This document shows, in pieces, positions 40,597 to 48,500 of a DNA stretch of 52,718 nt. Both the position numbers and the translations under genes were made by a program. The notes beneath the pieces were generated by a model, which saw nothing but the letters and a program-made list of their open reading frames with translations, searched no databases and was not told the DNA's origin. This DNA comes from a bacterium (GTDB lineage Bacteria; SZUA-182; DTGQ01): the NCBI GenBank assembly GCA_023512255.1, contig JAILZY010000019.1:1-52718 (forward strand), given 5' to 3'. The first letter of the stretch is position 1. Each line of letters opens with the position of its first letter.

Positions 40597-41244
40597 CTAT
40601 TTTTTCTGCTTATTACTAGCACCGTAGAGAATTTCAAAATGAGCTTTGGCCTGCTGGAAATCAATACCAAGATATTCGGCATAAGCACGCAAAAAACCGA
40701 CAATGTAGACCCGCCCTGGAAATTTGCTATATTCGCCATTTTCAAGATCTGTCAGGGCATGGACACTAATCATGGTAGCCTCTGAAATCTCCTGAAGGGA
40801 GACACCTTTTCGCTCTCTGAGCTTTTTCAAATAGTGGGGGTCTGAAATATCCGGTGGAGGCTCGCTGGATTTTGCTTCTTCAGCCTTATCATTATTAGCA
40901 GATAAATTCAGACTGCGGGAAGAAGTTGAATATCGTCCCTTCATCTCCTCACTCTGAGCTACCATCATCGCTGGCTGCTTCTCCTGTATCCTTCGCTGGT
41001 CCGCTAGCCCAATCCGATAGTCATATTTTGCTCGCTCGCGATCATCCATCAGAATCCGATAAGCCTTTTCGATACGCTGTAAAATCTGCATTCTTTCCGT
41101 TTCCGAAACAACCGAATAGGTGGCTAGAGAATCTTCCTGATAGGTTTGGCAGGCGAGGTTATAGGCCTTTTGAATTTCATCCTTGCTGGCTGTTACTTCC
41201 ACGTTAAGTAACTCATAATAATTCATTTCTTCTACTCTTTTCAT
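40597..41244 (-). CDS. Degenerate J-domain / RodZ-type HTH protein
   Basis: A 215-residue protein. Residues ~8-85 are J-domain-like (MNYYELLNVEVTASKDEIQKAYN ... IEKAYRILMDDRERAKYDYRI), but the HPD tripeptide required to stimulate Hsp70 is replaced (YQEDSLATY region). Residues ~130-210 are a RodZ/HTH_25 type helix-turn-helix (LKKLRERKGVSLQEISEATMI, then VYIVGFLRAYAEYLGID). No membrane segment or RodZ periplasmic tail is present. The combination, directly upstream of a ferritin-like gene and downstream of a MinD-like ATPase gene on the same strand, suggests a cytoplasmic regulator or localisation factor rather than a chaperone partner. Confidence 0.82.
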   Translation of the reverse strand: MKRVEEMNYYELLNVEVTASKDEIQKAYNLACQTYQEDSLATYSVVSETERMQILQRIEKAYRILMDDRERAKYDYRIGLADQRRIQEKQPAMMVAQSEEMKGRYSTSSRSLNLSANNDKAEEAKSSEPPPDISDPHYLKKLRERKGVSLQEISEATMISVHALTDLENGEYSKFPGRVYIVGFLRAYAEYLGIDFQQAKAHFEILYGASNKQKK

Positions 41245-41290
41245 TACTTTTATACCTCTTCGAGGGAAATTTCCACTTCTTGGCCGCTAT

Positions 41291-42250
41291 CTATCCAAGA
41301 AAGCTATCCACAATATTTCGGATACAAACCGCAGCTCCACTATTAGGATATTCCTGAAATAAAGGGACCCGTTTTCTGGCCGATAATTTTACCCGATCAT
41401 CGTAGGTGACATATCCGATGTAGTTCAAATTCACTCCCAGATATTTGCGAGTTACATCACGAATCGAATCACCTGCCTGAATATCAGCTTGGGAACGAAC
41501 CTGATTCATAATTAATCGCGGCCTAAAACTTAAGATCTCATCCACCATTATTTCCGCTGCCGGTGGATCAAGTTGATAAATCTTTTCCACTAGTTCATAG
41601 ATAGTTCGAAATCCCCCTGCCTCTCTCGGATAAGCAGCCTTTTCTATTAGCGGCTGATAGGGAGTATTCTGAAATCTTCGCATCAATTTACGGTTTAAAC
41701 AACTTCTGACAAATCGGTACATATTTTCAATAGAGGTCGGCTCAGGTACGGCAACGAGCAGTCCATTGTCAGAAATAAGGAAAAAATCAATATTATTATA
41801 ACCAGTACCAGCTCCAACATCAAGAATAATGTATTCAAAGTCAAGTTCTTTTATCTGTTGAATAAGATTTTCCTTAAGTTGGTTACTGATATTAGCTAGT
41901 CCGAGTACTTCATTGGCATCACTAATTAGGTAAAGGTTTTTATACTGAGTAACCACTAGAGCATCAGACAAGCGAGCGGTCCGGTTTCTGAGAAAATCAG
42001 CTAAGGTGATGGGAGCTGGCGTAACCCCAAGATAAGAGTGGAGATTACCGCTGCCAAGGTCAGCATCAATGATGACTACACGCTTGTCCCGCCGGGCCAA
42101 TTGAACGGCAATGCTTGAGGCGATAATACTTTTCCCCGTACCTCCCTTGCCTCCGGCTACAGCCCAGATCTTCTTAGTGGTTTTTTCTTGTTTATTTTTT
42201 TCAGGTTGTTTCCCTTCGTTTTCTGATTTTTGAAAGAATCTTGCTAACAT
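41291..42250 (-). CDS. MinD/ParA-like P-loop ATPase
   Basis: A 319-residue protein. The deviant Walker A motif KGGTGKS lies in IWAVAGGKGGTGKSIIASSIA, followed by RRDKRVVIIDADLGSGNLHSYLG, and Walker B-like EYIILDVGAGTGYNNIDFF. The N-terminal ~28 residues are Lys/Glu-rich. There is no clear C-terminal amphipathic membrane-targeting helix as in MinD; the C-terminus is SGAAVCIRNIVDSFLG. It resembles FlhG/MinD-type ATPases that place cellular machines. It is 46 bases upstream of the J/HTH gene, so the two probably work together. No minC, minE or flagellar gene is in the window. Confidence 0.85.
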   Translation of the reverse strand: MLARFFQKSENEGKQPEKNKQEKTTKKIWAVAGGKGGTGKSIIASSIAVQLARRDKRVVIIDADLGSGNLHSYLGVTPAPITLADFLRNRTARLSDALVVTQYKNLYLISDANEVLGLANISNQLKENLIQQIKELDFEYIILDVGAGTGYNNIDFFLISDNGLLVAVPEPTSIENMYRFVRSCLNRKLMRRFQNTPYQPLIEKAAYPREAGGFRTIYELVEKIYQLDPPAAEIMVDEILSFRPRLIMNQVRSQADIQAGDSIRDVTRKYLGVNLNYIGYVTYDDRVKLSARKRVPLFQEYPNSGAAVCIRNIVDSFLG

Positions 42251-42291
42251 AAACTCTCTCTGCTGTTCTTCACTTCTTACGGTGAGTTTTC

Positions 42292-43353
42292 CTATGCCTG
42301 ATAAAAAAATCTTTCAATCCCCTTCTCCTGGCAAGCTTGGCTGGCTATGGACACCGTAGATCCAGCAGCAATGGTGCCTCCCCGAAGAAAACAGCCTCCC
42401 TCAACCCGCACTTCATCTTCCAGGACGACATCAACAATCCGACAAAAAGGCCCAATCTGACAGCTTCTGCCGATAGAGGATCGACCTTCGATCAGGCAAC
42501 AGGGCCAGATCACCGTGTCCTGACCAACCTGGATGCCATAATCAATATAAGTAGTATCTGGGTCAATAAGGGTAACGCCACTCTCCATAAGCTGAGCGGC
42601 TATTCTCTGACGAATGATGCGGCTGGCCTCAGCCAGATCCATCCTGGTATTGATTCCAAGCACGGTCCGATAATCGGCCGCCTTAAGAGCCTGCACAGAC
42701 TTTCCTTCCTGACGCAGGATAGCCACCGAATCGGTCAGATAATACTCTCCCTTGGCATTGTGATTGTTGATTTTGCTTAACGCGGCATAGAGAGAGCGAG
42801 CATTGAAGCAGTATATTCCGGAGTTGATTTCAGTAATTTTCTTCTGCTCTGAGGAGGCATCTTTCTCTTCCACAATTCCCAGAACCTCTCCTCCCTCACC
42901 CCGGACAATGCGGCCATAGCCAAAAGGATTTGGCACATCACTGCTCAAAAGGGTACAGTCAGCCTTCATCTTTTGATGGAATTGGATCAGGCCGCTTAGT
43001 TCATCAGGAGTCAAAAGCGGGGTATCTCCATTTAAAATCAGCACCGTACCTGAAAAATCAGCCAAAATTCCCCTGGTTTGGGACACCGCATGAGCTGTTC
43101 CCAACTGCTCTTTTTGATAGACGAATTCCACCCCGGCCACATCCTTAAGCTCTCTTTGAATCTTATCTGCCTGGTAGCCAACCACAACAATTACTGGCCG
43201 GGCCTTGATCAAAGCCACCAGGTCAGTGATGTAGCGAATAATTGGCCGGCCACACAAGGGATGGAGCACCTTGCTGAGTTGAGATTTCATTCGAGTACTC
43301 TGGCCTGCGGCTAGGATAACGGCGGCGCAATCGGATTGACTCATTTCACTCAT
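42292..43353 (-). CDS. GlmU-like N-acetylglucosamine-1-phosphate uridylyltransferase
   Basis: A 353-residue protein. The N-terminal nucleotidyltransferase has AAVILAAGQSTRMKSQLSKVLHPLCGRP, QLGTAHAVSQTR, VLILNGDTPLL, FGYGRIVRG and IVEEKDAS, plus ITEINSGIYCFN, all typical of GlmU. The C-terminal part is only about 100 residues, with left-handed beta-helix-like repeats (DYGIQVGQDTVIWPCCLIEG, SIGRSCQIGPF), and lacks the acetyltransferase end of full GlmU (about 450 residues). It therefore likely makes UDP-GlcNAc from GlcNAc-1-phosphate, with acetylation done elsewhere. It would draw on the same amino-sugar pool as nagA. Confidence 0.85.
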   Translation of the reverse strand: MSEMSQSDCAAVILAAGQSTRMKSQLSKVLHPLCGRPIIRYITDLVALIKARPVIVVVGYQADKIQRELKDVAGVEFVYQKEQLGTAHAVSQTRGILADFSGTVLILNGDTPLLTPDELSGLIQFHQKMKADCTLLSSDVPNPFGYGRIVRGEGGEVLGIVEEKDASSEQKKITEINSGIYCFNARSLYAALSKINNHNAKGEYYLTDSVAILRQEGKSVQALKAADYRTVLGINTRMDLAEASRIIRQRIAAQLMESGVTLIDPDTTYIDYGIQVGQDTVIWPCCLIEGRSSIGRSCQIGPFCRIVDVVLEDEVRVEGGCFLRGGTIAAGSTVSIASQACQEKGIERFFYQA

Positions 43354-43398
43354 AGTCCCCCTATTCTCGAATCCTCCTATCCCTGCTCTCGAATCCCC

Positions 43399-44454
43399 TC
43401 AGCAGCAGAGTACTAACTTGGCCTGGGCCACCTTTCTCAAACCCTCGCTGTAGGGTGGATAGATAATTCCCCACTCAGTTATCAGAGCACTGACGTAGCT
43501 TGCTGGAGTAACGTCAAAAGCAGGATTGGCCACGGCTATTTTTTCAGGAGCAATCCGGATGCCGAAAATAGTAGTTACTTCCTCATGGCTTCTTTCCTCG
43601 ATCGGAATTTCCTCGCCGGTTGGCAAACTAAGATCCAGGGTAGAGGTCGGAGCAGCCACATAAAGGGGAATATTATGGGCTTTGGCTAAAATCCCCAGAG
43701 AGTAAGTTCCGATCTTATTGGCTACATCCCCATTGGCCGCTATTCTGTCTGCTCCAACAATGACCAGATCAATTTTACCCTGCTGCATGAAATAGCCAGC
43801 CATGTTATCGGTGATGAGCGTGGCCGGAATCTCCTCCTTCACTAACTCCCAAGCTGTCAGCCGAGCCCCTTGTAGAAAGGGTCTAGTTTCATCCACGTAA
43901 ACGGAGATATTTTTCCCAGCCTCATGGGCAGCTCGGATAACTCCTAGAGCGGTGCCGTATCCGGCAGTGGCTAAGGCTCCGGCATTACAGTGGGTCAAAA
44001 TACGTGCTCCAGGCGGTATCAGAGGCTCGCCCTGCCGGCCGATCTCCTGATTGGTTCTAAGATCTGCCTCAACCATCTCAAGGGCTTTGTGCCTGATAGC
44101 CTCTTTGAGCTCAGCCACACTGCTACTGCTGTGGCCGCGAGCTACCTCCTTAAGCTGCTTGATCGCCCAGCTAAGGTTAACCGCTGTCGGACGGGTGCGG
44201 GAAAATTCATCGCAGATCAGATCCATCTCCCGATAAAAGGTCTCCTGATCCTGGCAGCAGATACTTTGGACTCCAAGCGCAATCCCAAGAGCTGTAGCCA
44301 GGCCAATAGCCGGCGCCCCCCGAATATTCATCCTGGAGATAGCAGCTACAACCTCCCGATAAGTAAAACAGTCAAGATACCTCTCCTCGTGCGGCAGCCT
44401 GACCTGATCCAGGATGCGGATAAAGTTGCCTCTCCATTCAATACTTTTTATCAA
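43399..44454 (-). CDS. mtnA: Methylthioribose-1-phosphate isomerase
   Basis: A 351-residue protein. Signatures: NIRGAPAIGLATALGIALG, NLSWAIKQL, ILTHCNAGALATAGYGTALGVIRAAHE with the active-site Cys, VYVDETRPFLQGARLTAWEL, and IVGADRIAANGDVANKIGTYSLG with the catalytic Asp. It converts methylthioribose-1-phosphate to methylthioribulose-1-phosphate in methionine salvage, and related enzymes serve other ribose-1-phosphate substrates. No other mtn gene is in the window. The spacer to the GlmU-like gene carries duplicated CTCGAATCC (43363-43400). It ends the set of genes that starts with YggT. Confidence 0.93.
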   Translation of the reverse strand: MIKSIEWRGNFIRILDQVRLPHEERYLDCFTYREVVAAISRMNIRGAPAIGLATALGIALGVQSICCQDQETFYREMDLICDEFSRTRPTAVNLSWAIKQLKEVARGHSSSSVAELKEAIRHKALEMVEADLRTNQEIGRQGEPLIPPGARILTHCNAGALATAGYGTALGVIRAAHEAGKNISVYVDETRPFLQGARLTAWELVKEEIPATLITDNMAGYFMQQGKIDLVIVGADRIAANGDVANKIGTYSLGILAKAHNIPLYVAAPTSTLDLSLPTGEEIPIEERSHEEVTTIFGIRIAPEKIAVANPAFDVTPASYVSALITEWGIIYPPYSEGLRKVAQAKLVLCC

Positions 44455-44460
44455 ACCTAC

Positions 44461-44793
44461 TCATCTCCCTGAAAGAGATAACCTCAGCCGCTGCCAGCAG
44501 CTATCCTGATCTAGGCCAGCAATTCGAATAACTTTGGACCGGCCTTTTTCCCTTCCAGTAATTGATACCTGTGAGCTAGCTACGCCAAGCACTTTGGCCA
44601 GAAATTTAATACATTCTCTATTTGCTTTACCATCAACCGGAGGGGCATTAATCCTGATCTTGACTATCTCATCCCTGATTTCAACCAGCTCGTTCTTCCC
44701 AGCGCTCGGCTGAACTCGAACCGAAAGGGTAGCACCCTCAGTAGCTTTTGGGGGTAAGGGCAGCTTCCCCCTTTTTTTCTCCAAACTCTTCAT
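44461..44793 (-). CDS. YggU family (DUF167) protein
   Basis: A 110-residue protein; the DUF167 core is GATLSVRVQPSAGKNELVEI, IRINAPPVDGKANRECIKFLAKVLGVASSQVSITGREKGRSKVIRI. The role is not established, although homologues are often linked to the yggT/division cluster, as here. The start shown overlaps the end of the DivIVA gene by 56 bases, so a shorter form is possible, but the core is intact either way. It precedes mtnA by 6 bases. Confidence 0.88.
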   Translation of the reverse strand: MKSLEKKRGKLPLPPKATEGATLSVRVQPSAGKNELVEIRDEIVKIRINAPPVDGKANRECIKFLAKVLGVASSQVSITGREKGRSKVIRIAGLDQDSCWQRLRLSLSGR

Positions 44794-45229
44794 CTTCTTC
44801 CATCAGCAATCTACCATACATTTCGAGGGTTGATTGCACCTTAGCCTTAAATTGCTGATAAATATTTTTAAGATCCTGAATCTGCTCCAAAATTTGATTC
44901 TTTTTCTGATTCGCCTCCTCCAGAATTTTTTCAGCTTTCAATTCCGCCTCCCTGATCATTAATTCCGCTTCCCGATTAGCATTCTCCAGCACCTTTTCCG
45001 AGCTACTCTGGGCGATCATAAGAACATCCTTGATCATTTCCTCCCGCTCGATCAGCTTCTCTTTTTTCCCTCGCTCCTCCTCAAGCTGTTGCTGAATCTG
45101 GCGATTCTCCTTCAAGATCTCCTGAAACTCTATCGACAGAAGATCCAAAAAATCAATAACCTCTTTCTTACTAAATCCTGGCCATCCTGTTTTAAAGCGC
45201 TTTTCCCGTATTTCTAATGGAGTAATCAT
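44738..45229 (-). CDS. DivIVA-domain protein
   Basis: A 163-residue protein. The N-terminal lipid-binding motif region of DivIVA is clear: ITPLEIREKRFKTGWPGFSKKEVIDFLDLLS. Residues ~35-145 are a long coiled coil (e.g. EILKENRQIQQQLEEERGKK, LENANREAELMIREAELKAE). DivIVA proteins sense membrane curvature and recruit partners to poles or septa; the shorter form here matches those found next to yggT in Gram-negative-type and Firmicute genomes. It lies 31 bases after yggT. Confidence 0.9.
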   Translation of the reverse strand: MITPLEIREKRFKTGWPGFSKKEVIDFLDLLSIEFQEILKENRQIQQQLEEERGKKEKLIEREEMIKDVLMIAQSSSEKVLENANREAELMIREAELKAEKILEEANQKKNQILEQIQDLKNIYQQFKAKVQSTLEMYGRLLMEEDEEFGEKKGEAALTPKSY

Positions 45230-45260
45230 TCGTTATTATCCATCTCTATTACAGGCTTAT

Positions 45261-45560
45261 CTACTTCAGCCGAATAGCTATATCTGTCAGGCTGGCAACC
45301 AGAAATTTTTGAATAAAAACACAGATAGCTATAACCACCAATGGCGAAAAATCAATCCCGCCAATCACTATCGGAAGATGTCGCCTGATAAAACGCAACA
45401 CAGGCTCAGTCATCTGATGCAGCACTTGTACCACCGGATTGTACGGATCCACATGGAACCAAGAAATCAAGGCTGCAATCACGATAATAAATATATAGAA
45501 AGAAAGAAACATATTAATAATAGCCGCAATGGCCGATAGAAGATTACCCAGAATAAACAT
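45261..45560 (-). CDS. YggT family membrane protein
   Basis: A 99-residue protein with a GAGGGGGG ribosome site. Two membrane segments are visible, LSAIAAIINMFLSFYIFIIVIAALIS in pieces and FSPLVVIAICVFIQKFLVASL, with the family signature FHVDPYNPVVQVLHQMTEPVLRFIRR between them. Homologues are linked to division or osmotic tolerance and to assembly of cytochromes in chloroplasts. It heads the group yggT-divIVA-yggU-mtnA, separated from proC by a spacer filled with repeat D copy 4. Confidence 0.9.
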   Translation of the reverse strand: MFILGNLLSAIAAIINMFLSFYIFIIVIAALISWFHVDPYNPVVQVLHQMTEPVLRFIRRHLPIVIGGIDFSPLVVIAICVFIQKFLVASLTDIAIRLK

Positions 45561-45680
45561 TCTCTTCCCCCCTCACCAAGTCAAAAACCAACCCCTTGAG
45601 AGGCTGATGAATCTGACGATAAAAAGCAGCTTTCAAACAGCCGCTTCGATGTCCGCTCTTTTTGCCCTTAGCCCCCGTTA

Positions 45681-45825
45681 GTGGTTCTTTCGCTAAGTGC
45701 ATAACACAAATGCGCATAGGTACGGACCTTGTGCCCGCCCCCAGCTTGCGCACTTTATTAGCGAAAAGAATTAGCAAAAAGCCCCCTTTAAGCGGTTCTT
45801 TCGCTAACACTTAGCGAAGAGCCTC
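45681..45825 (+). repeat. Repeat D, copy 4 plus adjoining half-copy
   Basis: 45681-45770 has GTGGTTCTTTCGCTAAGTGC on the left and TTGCGCACTTTATTAGCGAA on the right. A further pair of ends without a body, GGTTCTTTCGCTAA-CAC-TTAGCGAAGAGCC, lies at 45794-45824, adjoining the proC stop codon. It looks like an internally deleted or solo-end copy. An 88-codon open frame across this region is only a reading of these palindromes. Confidence 0.82.
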
Positions 45826-46635
45826 TTAGCTCTGACCAAGCTCCTTTGACCGAACTGCGGCTGATCTGACCGCCTCCATGAGGCTGGCCCTGAATCCAGC
45901 CTTCTCCAGAGCATAAATTCCCTGAATGGTCGTGCCTGCCGGTGAAGAAACCATATCCTTCAAAGCAGCAGGATGATAGTTAGCCTCCATCAGGAGCCGG
46001 GCTGTCCCTAGCACGGTTTGGAGAGCAAGCTCCTGGGATATCTTTCTCGGCAATCCCATCAAAACACCTCCATCAGCCAGAGCCTCAATCATGAGAGCTA
46101 CATAAGCAGGCCCGCTGCCGCTCAATCCGGTTACAGCATCAATTAGGCCTTCTTCCACGATGACTACCTTGCCGACCGCAGAAAAGATTTTCTCGGCTGT
46201 AGCCAAGCCCTCCTGATCTGCTCCATCAGAGCAAATAGCACTCATCCCTTCTAACACCAGTGCCGGAGTGTTAGGCATGACTCTGATTATTCTTACTCCC
46301 TCACTCAGACAGGCCCGCAAGGAAGAAAGCCTGACACCGGCCGCGATCGAGATCAGCAGTTTGTTCCCCCCCGCGGCTGCCACCTCGCCTATTTCCTTCA
46401 CTACAGAGTGGATAATCTGAGGCTTGACCGCAAGGATAGTCACCTCGGAGCAGGCCGCAACTTGGCTGTTGCTTTCACTCACAGCAACACCGTAGCGCTC
46501 GCCGATCTGTGCCCGCCGCTTCTGGTTGACATCGGCAATGATGATCTGGTGAGGAGCGGCAAGGTTTGCCTTCAGGATTCCCCTAATCAGGGCCTCTCCC
46601 ATATTCCCGGCCCCGATGAATCCAATAGTGCCCAT
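45826..46635 (-). CDS. proC: Pyrroline-5-carboxylate reductase
   Basis: A 269-residue protein of normal length. Seen: the dinucleotide-binding GTIGFIGAGNMGEALIRGIL, VTILAVKPQIIHSVV, GVRIIRVMPNTPALVLEGMSA, and the C-terminal signature VTGLSGSGPAYVALMIEALADGGVLMGLPR with DMVSSPAGTTIQGIYALEKAGFR. It carries out the last step of proline synthesis using NAD(P)H. The stop codon abuts the half-copy of repeat D. It lies downstream of pgeF with a 128-base spacer in the conserved division-linked neighbourhood. Confidence 0.95.
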   Translation of the reverse strand: MGTIGFIGAGNMGEALIRGILKANLAAPHQIIIADVNQKRRAQIGERYGVAVSESNSQVAACSEVTILAVKPQIIHSVVKEIGEVAAAGGNKLLISIAAGVRLSSLRACLSEGVRIIRVMPNTPALVLEGMSAICSDGADQEGLATAEKIFSAVGKVVIVEEGLIDAVTGLSGSGPAYVALMIEALADGGVLMGLPRKISQELALQTVLGTARLLMEANYHPAALKDMVSSPAGTTIQGIYALEKAGFRASLMEAVRSAAVRSKELGQS

Positions 46636-46763
46636 TTTACCTCTTGCCCGTGTTTTATGCTCTGGCAGTCAGAAAATGCATTTTAGGGTAAATTTAGTAA
46701 AGCCGTAATCTCCCAAATTATACATTTCCTCTCATTCTATTGCAACAAAAAACCTGTGAAACT

Positions 46764-47543
46764 TTAACTCAGGCTGATCATCGAGACCATTCTCCCCGTC
46801 TGCCCCTTGTCCCGACGATAAGAGTAAAACCAGCAAGGCTGACAGAAGGTACACAAATCCAATGACCAGATTCCCTCTCTCGGCACCCCCATTTCCTTGG
46901 CCTGAAGCAGGTTAGCCATCTGCAAGTCAAAGAAGATTTTGCCCTGAACCATCTTGACCACCTCTGTCCAATACGGTAGCTTTATTTTCAGAATTTCAAG
47001 AACATCCTGCTGAATTTCAAAACAGCATGGCTGCAGCGAGGGGCCAAGAAGGATTAGGCAGTCGCCAGGGCTACCACCAAACTCTCTCTGAATGGCCGCC
47101 AGGGCATTCTGCAAGACCCCAAGCACAGTTCCTCTCCAGCCAGCATGCACCGCCCCAATGATTTTTTTGTTGTACTCATAGATCAGAATCGGCAGACAGT
47201 CAGCCGTAACAACCGACAGGGCAACTTCGGCTGATCTGCTGATAGCGCCATCATATTCGCCAGCAGAGAGGCTCGGCAGCGGACCTTGAGCCACAAAGAT
47301 TCGCTCTCCATGCACCTGTCGGATATGGAGAAGGAAAGGAGCTCTGATTCCAAGGGCGCTCCCAAATAGCCTCCTCTGGTGGTCTATGCTCTCCTCTCTG
47401 CTTTGTTTATTGCCAGATGGAATCCTGGCGCTAAATCCATGAATTACCACCCCATCAAGGGCAGGACAAACAAAATAATCAATCCCCCCTCTATGCTTAA
47501 GCAGGTATTTTCCCCCTCCTGATAGGGTTATTTTCGTAGTCAT
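46764..47543 (-). CDS. pgeF: PgeF/YfiH family purine nucleoside phosphorylase-peptidoglycan editing factor
   Basis: A 259-residue protein of the multicopper polyphenol-oxidase-like/YfiH family. Metal-binding residues of the family are present: His in HIRQVHGERIFVAQ, Cys in VVTADCLPILIYE, and His in AVHAGWRGTVLGVL. Later segments (LLGPSLQPCCFEIQQDVLE, then SLDLCTFCQPCWFYSYRRD) are also typical. Family members are reported both as purine nucleoside phosphorylases/adenosine deaminases and as factors that prevent misincorporation in peptidoglycan. The location beside proC, yggT and divIVA is common for this gene. Confidence 0.9.
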   Translation of the reverse strand: MTTKITLSGGGKYLLKHRGGIDYFVCPALDGVVIHGFSARIPSGNKQSREESIDHQRRLFGSALGIRAPFLLHIRQVHGERIFVAQGPLPSLSAGEYDGAISRSAEVALSVVTADCLPILIYEYNKKIIGAVHAGWRGTVLGVLQNALAAIQREFGGSPGDCLILLGPSLQPCCFEIQQDVLEILKIKLPYWTEVVKMVQGKIFFDLQMANLLQAKEMGVPREGIWSLDLCTFCQPCWFYSYRRDKGQTGRMVSMISLS

Positions 47544-47568
47544 CGCTCACCTCCCTTACTGAAAATAA

Positions 47569-47729
47569 TATACTCGTTAAAGTTAGATTTTGATTAGCAT
47601 GAATTATTGATGATAACGCCAATGAACATATTTTTTATGGCAAATTGTAATATTGAAATAAACCATAAATTTTCTCCAAAATAGCTAATCAACAATCATG
47701 CCTGGGAAAACTAAACTTGAAGCGCTATA
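47569..47729 (+). repeat. Repeat C, copy 2
   Basis: Same orientation and about 162 bases as 34721-34883, with scattered substitutions and small indels. Left end TATACTCGTTAAAGTTAG and right end AACTAAACTTGAAGCGCTATA are imperfect inverted repeats. It lies between divergently transcribed pgeF and the receiver gene. Confidence 0.85.
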
Positions 47730-47882
47730 GCTTATTAACATCAATATATTAACATCAATACCCTGAAATACCCTGTTATCATCCTATTCCCAAGGTATGG
47801 CTAACCTCTAGTGCCCTAGCTTTAAAACCAGGATAAGGCTAACTTACCTTCAGTGCTTTTGTCAAATAACAACTGAATTTAT
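47730..47882. other. Spacer with short duplications
   Basis: Contains the stutters ATTAACATCAATA (47734-47760) and ATACCCTGAA (47758-47775). No gene. The promoter of the receiver gene follows. Confidence 0.6.
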
Positions 47883-47910
47883 TTGACATTACCATCTATT
47901 ATGTTATACT
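47883..47910 (+). promoter_or_regulatory. Sigma70-type promoter for the receiver gene
   Basis: TTGACA at 47883-47888, a 16-base spacer and TATACT at 47905-47910, preceded by TG at the extended -10 position (TGTTATACT). The predicted transcript starts near 47917, leaving a leader of about 95 bases. Confidence 0.8.
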
Positions 47911-47934
47911 TGGAACATAAACGAAAAAAATAAG

Positions 47935-47974
47935 TAAACCTGAGAGGGTGGACACTTATACCTCTGCAGGTTTA
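47935..47974 (+). promoter_or_regulatory. Leader hairpin upstream of receiver gene
   Basis: TAAACCTG (47935-47942) with AGAGG (47943-47947) pairs with CCTCT (47961-47965) and CAGGTTTA (47967-47974), leaving a 13-base loop and one bulged G. The stem of about 13 bp in the 5' leader ends 37 bases before the start codon. No T-run follows, so it is not a terminator; it could stabilise the RNA or bind a regulator. Confidence 0.7.
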
Positions 47975-48011
47975 TTCATCTCTATCCTTGAACAGAAGGG
48001 GTGATTAAGGG

Positions 48012-48392
48012 ATGGTCCCTAAAAGAGTACTTGTCGTTGATGATGAACAAAACTCGAGAGAGGGCTTAAGCAAAATTTTAACCAAAGAGGGATATACGGT
48101 TCATACCGCAGAAAATGGCAAAAAAGCTCTCATCGAAGCTGAGAACAATGATTTTGACCTGATCATAACCGACCTTCGTATGCCAGAGATGGATGGCATT
48201 GAGGTCCTTGAAAAATTGAGAAACAAAAATAAGAACATCGGCGTGGTAATTGTTACTGCCTACGGAGAGGTTAACTCTTATCTCAAGGCGATGAATCTAG
48301 GGGCTTTTGAGTATCTGAATAAACCTATCCACCTGGAAGAATTACGCCGGGTGATTAACAAAGCCCTCCATGAAAGCCCTAGTGTATCCTAA
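48012..48392 (+). CDS. Single-domain response regulator (receiver only)
   Basis: A 126-residue CheY-like receiver with AAGGGGTG before ATG 48012. Key residues are all present: Asp10-Asp11 acidic pair (LVVDDEQNSREG), phospho-acceptor Asp54 (IITDLRMPEMDG), Thr82 (VIVTAYG) and Lys104 (YLNKPIHLEEL). It resembles the receiver of NtrC-type regulators but ends right after the receiver, so no output domain is attached. No histidine kinase is in the window. A ferredoxin gene follows 108 bases later and may share the transcript. Confidence 0.93.
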   Translation: MVPKRVLVVDDEQNSREGLSKILTKEGYTVHTAENGKKALIEAENNDFDLIITDLRMPEMDGIEVLEKLRNKNKNIGVVIVTAYGEVNSYLKAMNLGAFEYLNKPIHLEELRRVINKALHESPSVS

Positions 48393-48500
48393 TAAGCCTC
48401 TCATTTTCATGTTGATGGCCCTATATTGGGCGTTGGGGGAGACAATCTCCTCTTTTTGCGGGACAAGCTGGTCCACTAATTGAAAAAGGAGGTGAAAAGA

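Noticed and set aside
43360-43400. tRNA T-loop-like TTCGAATCC sequences
   Set aside because: No cloverleaf can be folded; they are a duplicated spacer word.
45544-45810. 88-codon minus-strand frame with LAKEPL repeated
   Set aside because: Encoded by the palindromic ends of repeat D copy 4 and overlaps the start of yggT.
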